From the NCBI GenBank assembly GCA_003553795.1, contig PWFH01000168.1, positions 1 through 44,843 on the forward strand: a DNA stretch of 44,843 nt, in the 5' to 3' direction. The notes beneath the pieces are model-generated. The model was not told the DNA's origin and made no database searches. It was given only the letters and a program-made list of their open reading frames with translations. Origin of the DNA: Egibacter sp. (GTDB taxonomy: Bacteria > Actinomycetota > Nitriliruptoria > Euzebyales > Egibacteraceae). The position numbers were made by a program, and so were the translations under genes. This document shows, piece after piece, positions 1-8,060 of this stretch (within the stretch, counting starts at the first letter, position 1; every line of letters begins with the position of its first letter).

Positions 1-120
1 GAGCGGCAGCCGCCCCGCCACCCTCAGCAGCGGCCGCCCCGCCACCCTCAGCAGCGGCCGCCCCGCCACCCTCAGCAGCGGTCGCCCCGCCACCCTCAGC
101 AGCGGCCGCCCCGCCACCCA
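1..120. repeat. 24-bp tandem repeat (minisatellite), about five copies
   Basis: A 24-bp unit (gcagcggccgccccgccacc plus ctca) recurs head to tail. The marker ccctca ends at 26, 50, 74 and 98, a strict 24-bp period, and one copy carries a C-to-T change (gtcg instead of gccg). Because 24 is a multiple of three, every frame gives a periodic peptide. In the frame of the following DAHP synthase gene it reads as AAAAPPPS units and stays open into the gene; another forward frame ends at a TGA overlapping the ATG at 171. I cannot tell whether it is the tail of an upstream gene or non-coding. Confidence 0.9.
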
Positions 121-170
121 CCCGGGGCGCGCCAATTGCGCTTGCGGCCCCGGCGAGCGACCATACGCCC

Positions 171-1532
171 ATGAGCCTCTCCGCCCCCCCCTCGGCCTGG
201 ACGCCCGACTCCTGGCGCGAGCGACCCGTGGCCCAGCAGCCCGACTGGCCCGACGCCGCCGCCCTCGATGCCGCCCTCGCCGAGCTCCGCTCCCAGCCGC
301 CCCTCGTCTTCGCCGGCGAGGCCCGCGCGCTGCAGGGCCAGCTCGCGCAGGTCGCCGCCGGCGAGGCCTTCCTCCTGCAGGGCGGTGACTGCGCGGAGAC
401 CTTCGCGGCGTTCTCCGCCGACGGCATCCGCGACAAGCTCAAGGTCCTCCTGCAGATGGCCGTCGTGCTGACCTACGGGGCGCAGCTGCCGGTCGTGAAG
501 GTCGGCCGCATCGCCGGGCAGCTCGCGAAGCCGCGCTCGAAGCCCGAGGAGACCCTCGACGGGGTCACCCTGCCGGTCTACCGCGGCGACGCCGTCAACG
601 GCCTCGCCTTCGACGCCGAGGCACGCGTGCCCGACCCCGCGAGGCTCGTGCGCGCCTACCACCAGTCCGCCGCCACGCTCAACCTCCTGCGCGCCTTCAC
701 CCGCGGGGGGTTCGCCGACCTCGAGCGCGTCCACCAGTGGAACCGCGAGTTCGTCGCCGAGAGCGCGCAGGGCCAGCGCTACGCCGCGCTCGCCGACGAG
801 ATCACCCGCGCGCTCGCGTTCCTCCGTGCCTGTGGCGTCGCCGTCGACACCGACCCGACGTTCCACACCGTCGACTTCTGGACCTCCCACGAGGCCCTGC
901 TGCTCGGCTACGAGGAGGCGCTGACCCGTCAGGACTCCCTCACCGGGACGTACTACGACTGCTCGGCGCACATGCTCTGGGTCGGCGAGCGCACCCGCGA
1001 CGTCGACGGCGCCCACGTGCACTTCCTCTCCGGCGTCGGCAACCCCGTCGGGGTGAAGATCGGCCCGGGCGCCGAGCCCGACGAGATCGCCGAGCTCGCC
1101 AAGCGCCTCAACCCCGACGCCGTGCCCGGCAAGCTCACGCTCATCACGCGCATGGGCGCCGAGCGGGCGCCCGAGCGGCTGCCCGACATCGTCCGTGGGG
1201 TGCGCGACCTCGGGCTGCCGGTCGTGTGGTCCTGCGACCCCATGCACGGCAACACCTACACCGTCAACGGGGGCACGAAGACCCGGCACTTCACCGAGGT
1301 GCTGAGCGAGATCCGCACGTTCTTCGCCGTGCACGCCGAGGAGGGCACCGTCCCCGGCGGCATCCACATCGAGCTCACCGGCGAGGACGTCACCGAGTGC
1401 CTTGGCGGGGCGCAGGAGATCGTCGACAGCCACCTCGGGCAGCGCTACGAGACCGCCTGCGACCCGCGCCTCAACAACCGTCAGTCCCTGGAGCTCGCCT
1501 TCCAGGTCGCCGAGATGCTCCGGGGGGCGTGA
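171..1532 (+). CDS. aroG: 3-deoxy-D-arabino-heptulosonate 7-phosphate (DAHP) synthase, class II
   Basis: Cytosolic first enzyme of the shikimate pathway: it condenses phosphoenolpyruvate with erythrose 4-phosphate. The 453-residue length fits the class II family, which is distinct from the E. coli AroFGH type. The hallmark QGGDCAETF lies near residue 70, with Cys74 as the expected metal ligand; the KPRSKPEE and SCDPMHGNT motifs and a C-terminal [15 protein letters not shown] segment are also present. The ATG at 171 gives the normal N-terminus ([14 protein letters not shown] resembles actinobacterial homologues). The frame stays open upstream through the minisatellite, so a longer product cannot be excluded formally, but the family does not need it. 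It converges with the MarP-type gene, with only 4 bp between the stops. Confidence 0.95.
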   Translation: MSLSAPPSAWTPDSWRERPVAQQPDWPDAAALDAALAELRSQPPLVFAGEARALQGQLAQVAAGEAFLLQGGDCAETFAAFSADGIRDKLKVLLQMAVVLTYGAQLPVVKVGRIAGQLAKPRSKPEETLDGVTLPVYRGDAVNGLAFDAEARVPDPARLVRAYHQSAATLNLLRAFTRGGFADLERVHQWNREFVAESAQGQRYAALADEITRALAFLRACGVAVDTDPTFHTVDFWTSHEALLLGYEEALTRQDSLTGTYYDCSAHMLWVGERTRDVDGAHVHFLSGVGNPVGVKIGPGAEPDEIAELAKRLNPDAVPGKLTLITRMGAERAPERLPDIVRGVRDLGLPVVWSCDPMHGNTYTVNGGTKTRHFTEVLSEIRTFFAVHAEEGTVPGGIHIELTGEDVTECLGGAQEIVDSHLGQRYETACDPRLNNRQSLELAFQVAEMLRGA

Positions 1533-1536
1533 GCGC

Positions 1537-2715
1537 TCAGAAGCGGCAGGCGCCGCTGCCCACCGACGTGTCGCGGGCGACCGCCTCGGCGACGACGTCG
1601 CGGACCTCCCCGGCGCTGAGGGCGTAGCCGACGGCGGCCTCCCCCGCCGATGAGGCGAAGACCACCCCGGCCACGGTGCCCTCGGGGGTGACGAGGGCGG
1701 CACCGGAGTCGCCCTGCTCGACGCTCGCCGAGAGCGTGAGGACCTCCCGGTCGACCCGCCCGCGCCCGTAGATGTCGCGCCCGACCGCTGGCGCGAGCGA
1801 GCGCACCGCCGCGCTCTTGGGCGCGAGCGCCTCCCCGCCGCCGGGGTAGCCGAGGATCGCCACGGTCTTTCCCCGCTCGGGCGCCTCCTCGGCCCAGCCC
1901 AGCGTCGTCGCGGTGAGCCCCTCGGCGCGCAGCACCGCGAGATCGCGGTCGACGTCGAGGTGGACGACGACGGCATCGCGGGCCCCGCCACGGTCGTCGA
2001 CGGCGACCTCATCGGCGCCGGCGACGACGTGGGCGTTCGTGACGACGAAGCCCTCGGCGACGGCGAAGCCGCTGCCGAACGACGAGGCGTCGCACCCGTT
2101 GGCCCGCACCCGCACCGCCCCGTCGGCGGCAGCGGCGACGGCCGCCTCGACCGCGGCCTCGTCGGGCGGGTCCACCGGCGCCGCGACCCCGGCGCCGAGC
2201 CCGGCGACGGCCTGCGGGAAGCCCTGCTGGTCGAGGTAGGCGCCGACCCGGCCGACGAGGTCGGGCGGCGGCGGCAGGAGCCGCGCGATCTCGCTCGTGG
2301 CGCGGGACTGCGTGATCTGCTGGGCGAGCCACGGCGAGGGGCCCTGGGCGAGGATGCTCGCGAGCAGCCAGACGGCGAGCGCGAGGGTGGCGACGCTGAC
2401 GACGAGGCCACCGACCTGGTCGAGGGGGCGCCCCCCGGCACCGGCGAGCCCGCGCCCGAGCGAGGCGCCGAGCCACACGCCGAGGGCCTGCCCGGCGATG
2501 AGCCCGGCGAGCACGACGCCGATCGTGACGAGCGCGAGAGCGGGACCGGGCTGGCCGACGACCCACCCCGCCACGCCCGGCCCGAGCGCGAAGCCGGCGA
2601 CGAGACCCGAGATCGCGCCGAGCAGCGAGCCGAGCTGGACGAGCGCGCCGCGGCGGAAGCCGCGCAGCGCGGTCACGAGGACCGCGACGAGCAGGACGAC
2701 GTCGAGGAGGTTCAC
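1537..2715 (-). CDS. marP: MarP-type membrane-anchored serine protease (CvpA domain plus trypsin-like domain)
   Basis: Envelope protease: four predicted N-terminal membrane helices (CvpA/colicin V production-like, residues about 2-125) followed by a periplasmic chymotrypsin-fold domain. The triad is His229 (TNAHVV), Asp258 (DRDLAVL) and Ser337 (EQGDSG). The spacing of 29 and 79 residues equals that of M. tuberculosis MarP (H235/D264/S343). Cys208 and Cys390 match the disulfide pair that tunes MarP activity, and the C-terminus VGSGACRF resembles VGTGACVS. MarP is known to be needed for acid and oxidative stress survival; that role here is inference. The GTG at 2715 was chosen because the first membrane helix starts there. 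The frame stays open upstream but would run into the divergent dehydratase gene. Confidence 0.9.
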   Translation of the reverse strand: MNLLDVVLLVAVLVTALRGFRRGALVQLGSLLGAISGLVAGFALGPGVAGWVVGQPGPALALVTIGVVLAGLIAGQALGVWLGASLGRGLAGAGGRPLDQVGGLVVSVATLALAVWLLASILAQGPSPWLAQQITQSRATSEIARLLPPPPDLVGRVGAYLDQQGFPQAVAGLGAGVAAPVDPPDEAAVEAAVAAAADGAVRVRANGCDASSFGSGFAVAEGFVVTNAHVVAGADEVAVDDRGGARDAVVVHLDVDRDLAVLRAEGLTATTLGWAEEAPERGKTVAILGYPGGGEALAPKSAAVRSLAPAVGRDIYGRGRVDREVLTLSASVEQGDSGAALVTPEGTVAGVVFASSAGEAAVGYALSAGEVRDVVAEAVARDTSVGSGACRF

Positions 2716-2814
2716 GAGCGCCAGAGTGCCAGCCCCCGCCGAGCGGCGGGCCCGCCGCCTCGTCCAACCGGCACAGCGCCGGCCGCGCCCGCCCCCGGGG
2801 GCGTTGAGGCCCGC

Positions 2815-2820
2815 TAGCGT
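2815..2820 (+). promoter_or_regulatory. -10 box TAGCGT, probable leaderless transcript
   Basis: TAGCGT fits the actinobacterial TANNNT -10 element and lies 6 nt before the ATG at 2827, so transcription would start at or next to the start codon. No Shine-Dalgarno sequence is visible, which agrees with leaderless translation. No convincing -35 element is seen. Confidence 0.5.
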
Positions 2821-2826
2821 AGGGCC

Positions 2827-3837
2827 ATGGTCGACGCCGACGACGTGGCCCGCGCCGCCTCCAGGCTCGCCGGGGTGGCGCGGCGCACCCCGGCACTGTC
2901 CTCGGGCGTGCTCGACGCCAGCACCGGGGCCCGGGCGACGCTCAAGGCCGAGAGCCTGCAGCACACGGGCTCGTTCAAGTTCCGCGGGGCCTTCAACGCC
3001 GTCGCGAGCCTCACCCCCGCGCAACGCCGCGCCGGGGTCGTGACGTACTCCTCGGGCAACCACGCCCGGGCGCTCGCCCACGCCGCCGCGCGGCTCGGCA
3101 CCTCAGCAGTCATCGTCATGCCCCACGACGCCCCCGCGGGCAAGGCGGCGGCCACCCGGGCCGCCGGTGGGCGCATCGTCGGCTACGACCGCTACGGCGA
3201 GGACCGCGCCGCCATCGCCGCCGACATCGCCGAGCGTGAGGGGCGCACGCTCGTGCCGCCCTTCGACCACCCCGCGGTCATCGCCGGGCAGGGCACGGTC
3301 GCCGCGGAGCTCTGCGAGCAGGCCGGGCCCCTCGACGTCCTCCTCGTGTGCGTCGGCGGCGGCGGGCTCGCCGCCGGCTGCGCGATCGCCGCCCACGCGG
3401 TGAGCCCGGCCACGCGGATCGTCGGCGTCGAGCCGGCCGCCGGCGACGACGTGCGCCGCTCCCTCGCCGCCGGGCACCGCGTCACGATCCCGGTGCCGCA
3501 CACGATCGCCGACGGCCAGCAGGTCACCAGCCCCGGGGAGCTGACCTTCCCGCTGTTGCAGGCGCACCACTGCGAGGTCGTCACCGTCACCGACGCCGAG
3601 ATCGTCGCGGCGATGGCCTTCGCGGCCCGCGAGCTCAAGCTCGTCCTCGAGCCCAGCGGGGCCTCGGCCCTCGCTGCGCTGCTCACCGGGGCCGTCGACG
3701 TCGGCGGCGCCCGCGTCGGCGTCACGCTCTCGGGCGGCAATGTCGACCTCGACCGCTTCAGCGCCCTGCTCAGCGCGTTCGCGGCGACCGCCGACGGGGC
3801 GCCCGACTCAGACGAGGCGCCGGATCTCCCCGTCTGA
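2827..3837 (+). CDS. Threonine/serine dehydratase-like PLP enzyme (fold type II)
   Basis: Cytosolic PLP enzyme of the tryptophan-synthase-beta fold, expected to deaminate L-threonine or L-serine to a 2-oxo acid. Lys51 in TGSFKFRGA is the Schiff-base lysine, SSGNHARALA is the substrate-loop motif, and VGGGGLAAG is the glycine loop that holds the PLP phosphate. The 336-residue length matches the short catabolic/serine-racemase-like branch and leaves no room for the C-terminal ACT-like regulatory domain of biosynthetic IlvA. Serine racemase activity is therefore an alternative. The last 30 bp overlap the 3' end of the convergent gene at 3808-4314. Confidence 0.88.
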   Translation: MVDADDVARAASRLAGVARRTPALSSGVLDASTGARATLKAESLQHTGSFKFRGAFNAVASLTPAQRRAGVVTYSSGNHARALAHAAARLGTSAVIVMPHDAPAGKAAATRAAGGRIVGYDRYGEDRAAIAADIAEREGRTLVPPFDHPAVIAGQGTVAAELCEQAGPLDVLLVCVGGGGLAAGCAIAAHAVSPATRIVGVEPAAGDDVRRSLAAGHRVTIPVPHTIADGQQVTSPGELTFPLLQAHHCEVVTVTDAEIVAAMAFAARELKLVLEPSGASALAALLTGAVDVGGARVGVTLSGGNVDLDRFSALLSAFAATADGAPDSDEAPDLPV

Positions 3838-4314
3838 GGCCCGCAGCACCGCGCGCGCGGCCTCGTGCAGCGCGGCGTGCGCCGCGCGGAAGGCGTCGAT
3901 GTCGTCCGCGGCCCGGGTGTCGTCGGCCGGCGCCCCGAGCTCCCCGTCCTCGTCGCCGTCGAGCTCGGCGAGCGCGGCGTCCCAGTCGGTCTCCGCCACG
4001 GCGTAGCGCAGGTGCATCCCCGGGGCCTGCATGAGGGCCCGCTCGAGGTCCTGGATGACGGTGAGGACGACGTCGGTGGTCGTGCGCACCCCGGGGGTGG
4101 TGAGCAGGTGCAGTGCCTGGAGCTTGCGCATCGCCATCGCCATGACGTACTGCGGGTCCCCGAGCTCCTCGACGGCGGAGTCGACGGTGCGCAGGTCGAT
4201 CGTCACCGCGGTGGGCACGCCGAACCAACGCTGCAGCGTGGCGAAGAGGGTCGCCGCGGCGTCGCGTGCCGCGAGCAGCTCCCGGGGCTTTGGCAGGTCC
4301 TCGGAGTCGTGCAT
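3808..4314 (-). CDS. Conserved-looking hypothetical protein, 168 residues
   Basis: No family recognised. The product is soluble and helical-looking, with a conserved-seeming segment FGVPTAVTIDLRTVDSAVEE, a middle section VVLTVIQDLERALMQAPGMH and an acidic loop (LDGDEDGELGAPADD) before a last helix rich in Ala and His. There is no signal peptide or membrane segment. The start at 4314 (MHDSEDLPKP) is supported by a -10 box 7 nt upstream. Codon use is as GC3-rich as in its neighbours, so I treat it as a real gene. It is divergent from serB, sharing a 67-bp intergenic region, and it overlaps the 3' end of the dehydratase gene antisense by 30 bp. Confidence 0.7.
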   Translation of the reverse strand: MHDSEDLPKPRELLAARDAAATLFATLQRWFGVPTAVTIDLRTVDSAVEELGDPQYVMAMAMRKLQALHLLTTPGVRTTTDVVLTVIQDLERALMQAPGMHLRYAVAETDWDAALAELDGDEDGELGAPADDTRAADDIDAFRAAHAALHEAARAVLRASDGEIRRLV

Positions 4315-4321
4315 GGCACGC

Positions 4322-4327
4322 AGGCTA
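4322..4327 (-). promoter_or_regulatory. -10 box TAGCCT for the hypothetical gene at 3808-4314
   Basis: On the minus strand TAGCCT is followed by 7 nt and the ATG at 4314, the spacing expected for a leaderless mRNA. It lies back to back with the -10 box of serB in the 67-bp divergent region. Confidence 0.5.
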
Positions 4328-4368
4328 TACGGTGCCCGGCCCGGCTCGGCGACGGCAGCGCGCTCGGC

Positions 4369-4374
4369 TAGGCT
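4369..4374 (+). promoter_or_regulatory. -10 box TAGGCT for serB, probable leaderless transcript
   Basis: TAGGCT (TANNNT type) is followed by 7 nt and the ATG at 4382. No Shine-Dalgarno sequence lies in this gap, so leaderless initiation is the simplest reading. Confidence 0.55.
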
Positions 4375-4381
4375 GCGTGGC

Positions 4382-5602
4382 ATGGACGACGCGACCGCCC
4401 TGCTCGTGACGATCACGGGCCGCGATCGGCCGGGGATCACCTCCGCGCTGTGCACGACCCTCGACGAGCGCGGTGCCCGCATCCTCGACATGGAGCAGGT
4501 CGTGCTGCGCGACCGTCTCGTCCTCGGGATCCTCGTCTCCTGCGGGGAGGACGAGGAGGCGACCCGGCGCGAGCTCCACGCCACCGCCGAGCGCCTCGGC
4601 GTCGACATCGAGTGCCAGACGATGGCCGCCCGTCGTCCGCAGGCCTCGACGGCGCGCCATGCCGTCGTCTTGCTCGGCCAGCCCCTGCCCGCGAGGGCGA
4701 TCGCCGCGTGCGCGACGGCGATCGCCGAGTGCGGCGCGAACATCGACCGCATCGTGCGCCTCTCGCGGTACCCGATCATGAGCTTCGAGCTCCTCGTCTC
4801 CGGGGGCGACCCCGACCAGCTCCGCGCGGCGCTGGCCCAGACCGCAGCCGAGCAGCACATCGACGTCGCGGTGCAGCGCGCGACGATCTACCGGCGCGCG
4901 AAGCGCCTCATCGTCATGGACGTCGACTCGACGCTCATCCAGGGCGAGGTCATCGAGCACCTCGCCGAGCACGCAGGGGTCCGGGAGGCCGTTGAGGACA
5001 TCACCGCCCGGGCGATGGCCGGCGAGCTCGACTTCGAGGCGTCGTTGCGCGAGCGCGTCGCGCTGCTCGAGGGGCTGCCGGTCGAGACCGTCGAGCACGT
5101 CCGCGACCGCCTCGAGCTCACGCCGGGGGCGCGCACGCTCGTGCGCACACTGCGTCGGCTCGGCTTCGTCCTCGCGGTCGTCTCGGGGGGGTTCACGCAG
5201 GTCACCGACCACCTGCGCGAGGAGCTCGGGCTCGACTTCGCCGAGGCCAACACCCTCGAGGTCGTCGACGGGCGGCTCACCGGCCGTCTCGTCGGCCCGA
5301 TCGTCGACCGGCAGGCCAAGGGCGACGCACTCGAGCGCTTCGCCGCCGAGGCCGGCGTGCCGGTGAGCCAGACCGTCGCGGTTGGCGACGGCGCCAACGA
5401 CCTCGACATGCTCGGCCGGGCGGGGCTCGGCATCGCCTTCAACGCCAAGGCCGTGGTGCGCCAGGCCGCCGACACCGCGGTGAGCGTGCCCTACCTCGAC
5501 GCGATCCTCTTCCTCCTCGGCATCACCCGGGAGGAGATCGAGGCCGCCGATGCCGAGGACCCCGCACTCCTCGACGCCACCGGCGCCCGGAGTCACGAAT
5601 GA
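4382..5602 (+). CDS. serB: Phosphoserine phosphatase SerB with tandem ACT domains
   Basis: Last step of L-serine biosynthesis: hydrolysis of O-phospho-L-serine in the cytosol. Two ACT-type domains come first (about residues 5-80, starting LLVTITGRDRPGIT, and about 95-165), then a HAD phosphatase domain with motif I VMDVDSTLI (Asp180 nucleophile, Asp182 acid/base), motif II VVSGGF and motif IV VAVGDGANDLDM. The 406-residue length and architecture match actinobacterial SerB2, where the ACT domains mediate serine feedback. The ATG at 4382 is chosen from the -10 spacing and the natural ACT start. A 9-bp hairpin overlaps the stop codon. Confidence 0.95.
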   Translation: MDDATALLVTITGRDRPGITSALCTTLDERGARILDMEQVVLRDRLVLGILVSCGEDEEATRRELHATAERLGVDIECQTMAARRPQASTARHAVVLLGQPLPARAIAACATAIAECGANIDRIVRLSRYPIMSFELLVSGGDPDQLRAALAQTAAEQHIDVAVQRATIYRRAKRLIVMDVDSTLIQGEVIEHLAEHAGVREAVEDITARAMAGELDFEASLRERVALLEGLPVETVEHVRDRLELTPGARTLVRTLRRLGFVLAVVSGGFTQVTDHLREELGLDFAEANTLEVVDGRLTGRLVGPIVDRQAKGDALERFAAEAGVPVSQTVAVGDGANDLDMLGRAGLGIAFNAKAVVRQAADTAVSVPYLDAILFLLGITREEIEAADAEDPALLDATGARSHE

Positions 5603-5623
5603 GGCCCGCCGGAAGCGGGCCTC
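5601..5623. terminator. Bidirectional terminator-like hairpin between serB and dps
   Basis: gaggcccgc (5601-5609) pairs perfectly with gcgggcctc (5615-5623) around a 5-nt loop. There is no U-tract, as is usual in GC-rich actinobacteria. The serB stop codon lies at its left foot, and the convergent dps gene ends 27 bp further on, so it can serve both genes. Confidence 0.7.
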
Positions 5624-5649
5624 AGCCTTGCGCCGTGCTCGAGGTCAGC

Positions 5650-6126
5650 TCAGCGCTCGAGGGGGGCGCGGACGAACCACTGCTGCATCTCGAGCTTGTC
5701 GGCCTGGGCGATGAGCATGTCCTGGGAGACGAGGTCGAGATCGTCGAGCTCGGCGATGACCTTGCGGTGGTCGCCGATGACCCCGTCGTAGACGCGCTCG
5801 AGCGCGGCGAGGTGCTCGGGCACGTTGGCCTTGGCGAGCTTGTAGTCGTCCCAGGTCCGGTGGCTTGCCACGTAGCCGGGCGTGCCCATCGGCTCGCCCC
5901 CGAGCGTGGCGATGCGCTCGGCGATGGCGTCGGTCATGAGCTGGACGTCGGCCACCCAGGGGTCGAGCATCTCATGGACGCCGATGAAGTTCGCTCCGAC
6001 GACGTTCCAGTGCACGTGCTTGAGCGTGAGCTGGAGGTCGATCGTGGCGTTGAGCCGCTGCTGCAGCATCTCGATGATCTTGTCGGCGGTCGCCTCATCG
6101 AGGCCGGGCACGGTGTAGCGGTCCAT
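5650..6126 (-). CDS. dps: Dps-family DNA-binding/ferritin-like protein
   Basis: Dps proteins form 12-subunit shells that oxidise Fe(II) with peroxide and protect DNA. The family signature KHVHWNVVGANFIGVHEMLD followed by TDAIAERIATLGGEP contains the ferroxidase His, His, Asp and Glu ligands shared across the subunit interface. At 158 residues it is a normal Dps length; the N-terminus is short, with few basic residues, so DNA binding is uncertain. The start is the ATG at 6126: AAGGAG lies 8 nt before it, whereas the in-frame GTG at 6135 overlaps that ribosome binding site and cannot use it. Convergent with serB. Confidence 0.93.
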   Translation of the reverse strand: MDRYTVPGLDEATADKIIEMLQQRLNATIDLQLTLKHVHWNVVGANFIGVHEMLDPWVADVQLMTDAIAERIATLGGEPMGTPGYVASHRTWDDYKLAKANVPEHLAALERVYDGVIGDHRKVIAELDDLDLVSQDMLIAQADKLEMQQWFVRAPLER

Positions 6127-6290
6127 GCGGGACACTCCTTGTCACGTGTTGCGGGAGGGTGGGTGAAAGCCATTCCCGGGGACCCGGCACCCTACACGCT
6201 GGCCACCCCGACGGTGCGGCCGCTTGACGGGCGCGGCCTCCCACCGCACCGTGAGTGCGGACCTCTCAACGACGAGAAACGAGGAAGACG

Positions 6291-7496
6291 ATGAGCCCGA
6301 CCACCCCCGACCCCCGGTCGCAGCGCGTCCAGGGCCTGTCGGCCTCGGTGACCCTGGCGATCACCGCGAAGGCCAAGGAGATGCGCGCTGCCGGCGAGGA
6401 CGTCATCGGCTTCGGTGCCGGTGAGCCCGACTTCGCCTCCCCACCCCACGTCGTGGAGGCGGCGCAGAAGGCCTGCGCGGAGCCGGCGAACCACCGCTAC
6501 ACCCCACCTCCCGGGCTGCCCGCCCTGCGCGAGGCCATCGCCGAGCGCACGAAGGTCGTCTCCGGGCTCGACTGCAGCCCCGGCGACGTCGTCGTGGCCA
6601 ACGGCGCGAAGCACGCCCTCTACGCCGCCTTCCAGGCCCTCATCGACCCCGGTGACGAGGTCCTGCTGCCGGCGCCCTACTGGGTCAGCTACCCCGAGCA
6701 GGTCGCCCTCGCCGGCGGCCACGCCGTCGCCCTGCCGACGACCGCGGCGAGCGGCTGGCGGGTGACGATCGAGGAGCTCGAGGCGGCGCTCACCCCACGG
6801 ACGAAGGCCCTGTGCTTCACCTCGCCGTCGAACCCGACTGGCGCGGTCTACCCGCCGGAGCAGGTGGCGGCGATCGGCCGCTGGGCCGCCGAGCGGGGGC
6901 TCTGGGTCATCACCGACGAGATCTACGAGCAGCTCGTCTACGAGCCGGCGCGCCACGCCTCGATGCCGGTCGTCGCCCCGGAGATCGCCGAGCGCTGCGT
7001 CGTCGTCAACAGCGTCGCGAAGGCCTACGCGATGACCGGCTGGCGGGTCGGCTGGACCATCGCCCCCGCCGAGCTCACCCAGGCGATGTCGAAGATGCAG
7101 AGCCACACGACGTCGAACGTCGCCAACGTCTCCCAGCACGCCGCCATCGCCGCGCTCACCGGCCCGCAGGACATCGTCGCCGAGATGCGGACGACCTACG
7201 ACCGCCGCCGCCACCTCGCCCACGAGCGCCTCAGCGCGATCCCCGGGGTGAGCTGCCCGCTGCCCGAGGGCGCCTTCTACACGTTCCCGTCGGTCGAGGG
7301 GGTGCTCGGTCGCAGCTACGGGGGCCGGGAGATCACCTCCTCGCTCGAGCTCTGCGACCACCTGCTCGAGCACGCCCGCGTCGCGCTCGTGCCCGGCGAG
7401 GGCTTCGGCTCCCCGGGATCGATGCGGCTGTCCTACGCCCTGGCCGACGCCGAGATCGAGCGCGGGCTCGAGCGCATCGCCGACACGCTGTCCTGA
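6291..7496 (+). CDS. aspC: Pyridoxal-phosphate aminotransferase, aspartate aminotransferase type (class I, 1-gamma-like)
   Basis: Cytosolic transaminase of 401 residues, most likely aspartate/2-oxoglutarate. It shows the N-terminal GFGAGEPDF glycine motif, the cofactor region VVANGAKHALYAAFQA, the SPSNPTGAVY and DEIYEQLVY motifs, and the PLP lysine Lys244 in SVAKAYAMTGWRVGW, followed by the conserved arginine. Closely related enzymes also aminate prephenate, which would fit the DAHP synthase gene nearby, but that is inference. The ATG at 6291 has a purine-rich ribosome binding site (gaggaaga) at good spacing; the upstream in-frame GTG at 6255 does not. Confidence 0.9.
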   Translation: MSPTTPDPRSQRVQGLSASVTLAITAKAKEMRAAGEDVIGFGAGEPDFASPPHVVEAAQKACAEPANHRYTPPPGLPALREAIAERTKVVSGLDCSPGDVVVANGAKHALYAAFQALIDPGDEVLLPAPYWVSYPEQVALAGGHAVALPTTAASGWRVTIEELEAALTPRTKALCFTSPSNPTGAVYPPEQVAAIGRWAAERGLWVITDEIYEQLVYEPARHASMPVVAPEIAERCVVVNSVAKAYAMTGWRVGWTIAPAELTQAMSKMQSHTTSNVANVSQHAAIAALTGPQDIVAEMRTTYDRRRHLAHERLSAIPGVSCPLPEGAFYTFPSVEGVLGRSYGGREITSSLELCDHLLEHARVALVPGEGFGSPGSMRLSYALADAEIERGLERIADTLS

Positions 7497-7498
7497 CC

Positions 7499-7521
7499 CG
7501 GCCGGCGGGTGCCGCCGGCCG
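7499..7521 (+). terminator. Strong GC hairpin after aspC
   Basis: A perfect stem (ggccggcgg at 7500-7508 with ccgccggcc at 7512-7520, plus one more closing pair) with a 3-nt loop begins just after the aspC stop. No U-tract follows. It lies 30 nt before the next gene, so it may terminate or only attenuate read-through. Confidence 0.6.
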
Positions 7522-7552
7522 CAGCCACCGCACCGAGGAGGTCGATCACGAG

Positions 7553-8023
7553 ATGGCGGAGCTCCGCCTCACGAGCCCGGCGTTCGCCCCCGACGAGGAG
7601 ATGCCGTCGCGCTACCGCGGCGACGGCGAGAACCTCTCCCCGCCCCTGGCCTGGGAGGGGGTGCCCGAGGGCACCGAGGAGCTCGTCCTCGTCTGCGAGG
7701 ACCCCGACGCCGATGAGGGGGTGCTCACGCACTGGGTCGTCTACGGGCTGCCGCCGACGACCGACCGCCTGCCCGAGGGCCTGCCGCACGACGCGGTCAT
7801 CGACGGGCCCGTCGAGCTGCTGCAGGGGCTCAACGAGTTCGGGGAGGTCGGCTACGTCGGCCCGCAGGCGCGCGAGGAGCGGGGCCCGCACCGCTTCTTC
7901 TTCCGCATCTCGGCGATCGGCCGGGAGCTGCTCGAGGTCCCCCCGGGGGCCACGCGCGAGGAGCTGCGCGAGGCCGCCACGCCCCACGTCCTCGCCCGCG
8001 CCGAGCTCGTGGTCATCGGGTGA
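7553..8023 (+). CDS. YbhB/YbcL-type phosphatidylethanolamine-binding-like (PEBP) protein
   Basis: Small soluble protein of 156 residues of the bacterial Raf-kinase-inhibitor-like family. It has the conserved ligand-pocket motifs: SRYRGDGENLSPPLAWEGVP, LVCEDPDAD, THWVVYGLPP (the histidine lines the anion pocket), YVGPQA, and PHRFFFRISAI near the end. No signal peptide is seen. The biochemical role of bacterial members is poorly defined. The ATG at 7553 is preceded by gaggagg about 11 nt upstream. It lies between aspC and the S9 peptidase on the same strand; a small hairpin (8027-8041) follows the gene. Confidence 0.88.
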   Translation: MAELRLTSPAFAPDEEMPSRYRGDGENLSPPLAWEGVPEGTEELVLVCEDPDADEGVLTHWVVYGLPPTTDRLPEGLPHDAVIDGPVELLQGLNEFGEVGYVGPQAREERGPHRFFFRISAIGRELLEVPPGATREELREAATPHVLARAELVVIG

Positions 8024-8060
8024 GGGCCGGACCACGTCCGGCGGGTCCGGGAGGACGGCG

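Noticed and set aside
1-120. CRISPR array
   Set aside because: Units are contiguous without unique spacers, here and at 43142-43266, and no cas genes are present.
96-2441. A 781-codon open frame on the minus strand across the DAHP synthase gene and half of the MarP gene
   Set aside because: The peptide is Arg/Ser/Pro-rich low complexity with no family motif; it is an antisense or out-of-frame shadow caused by the very high GC content.
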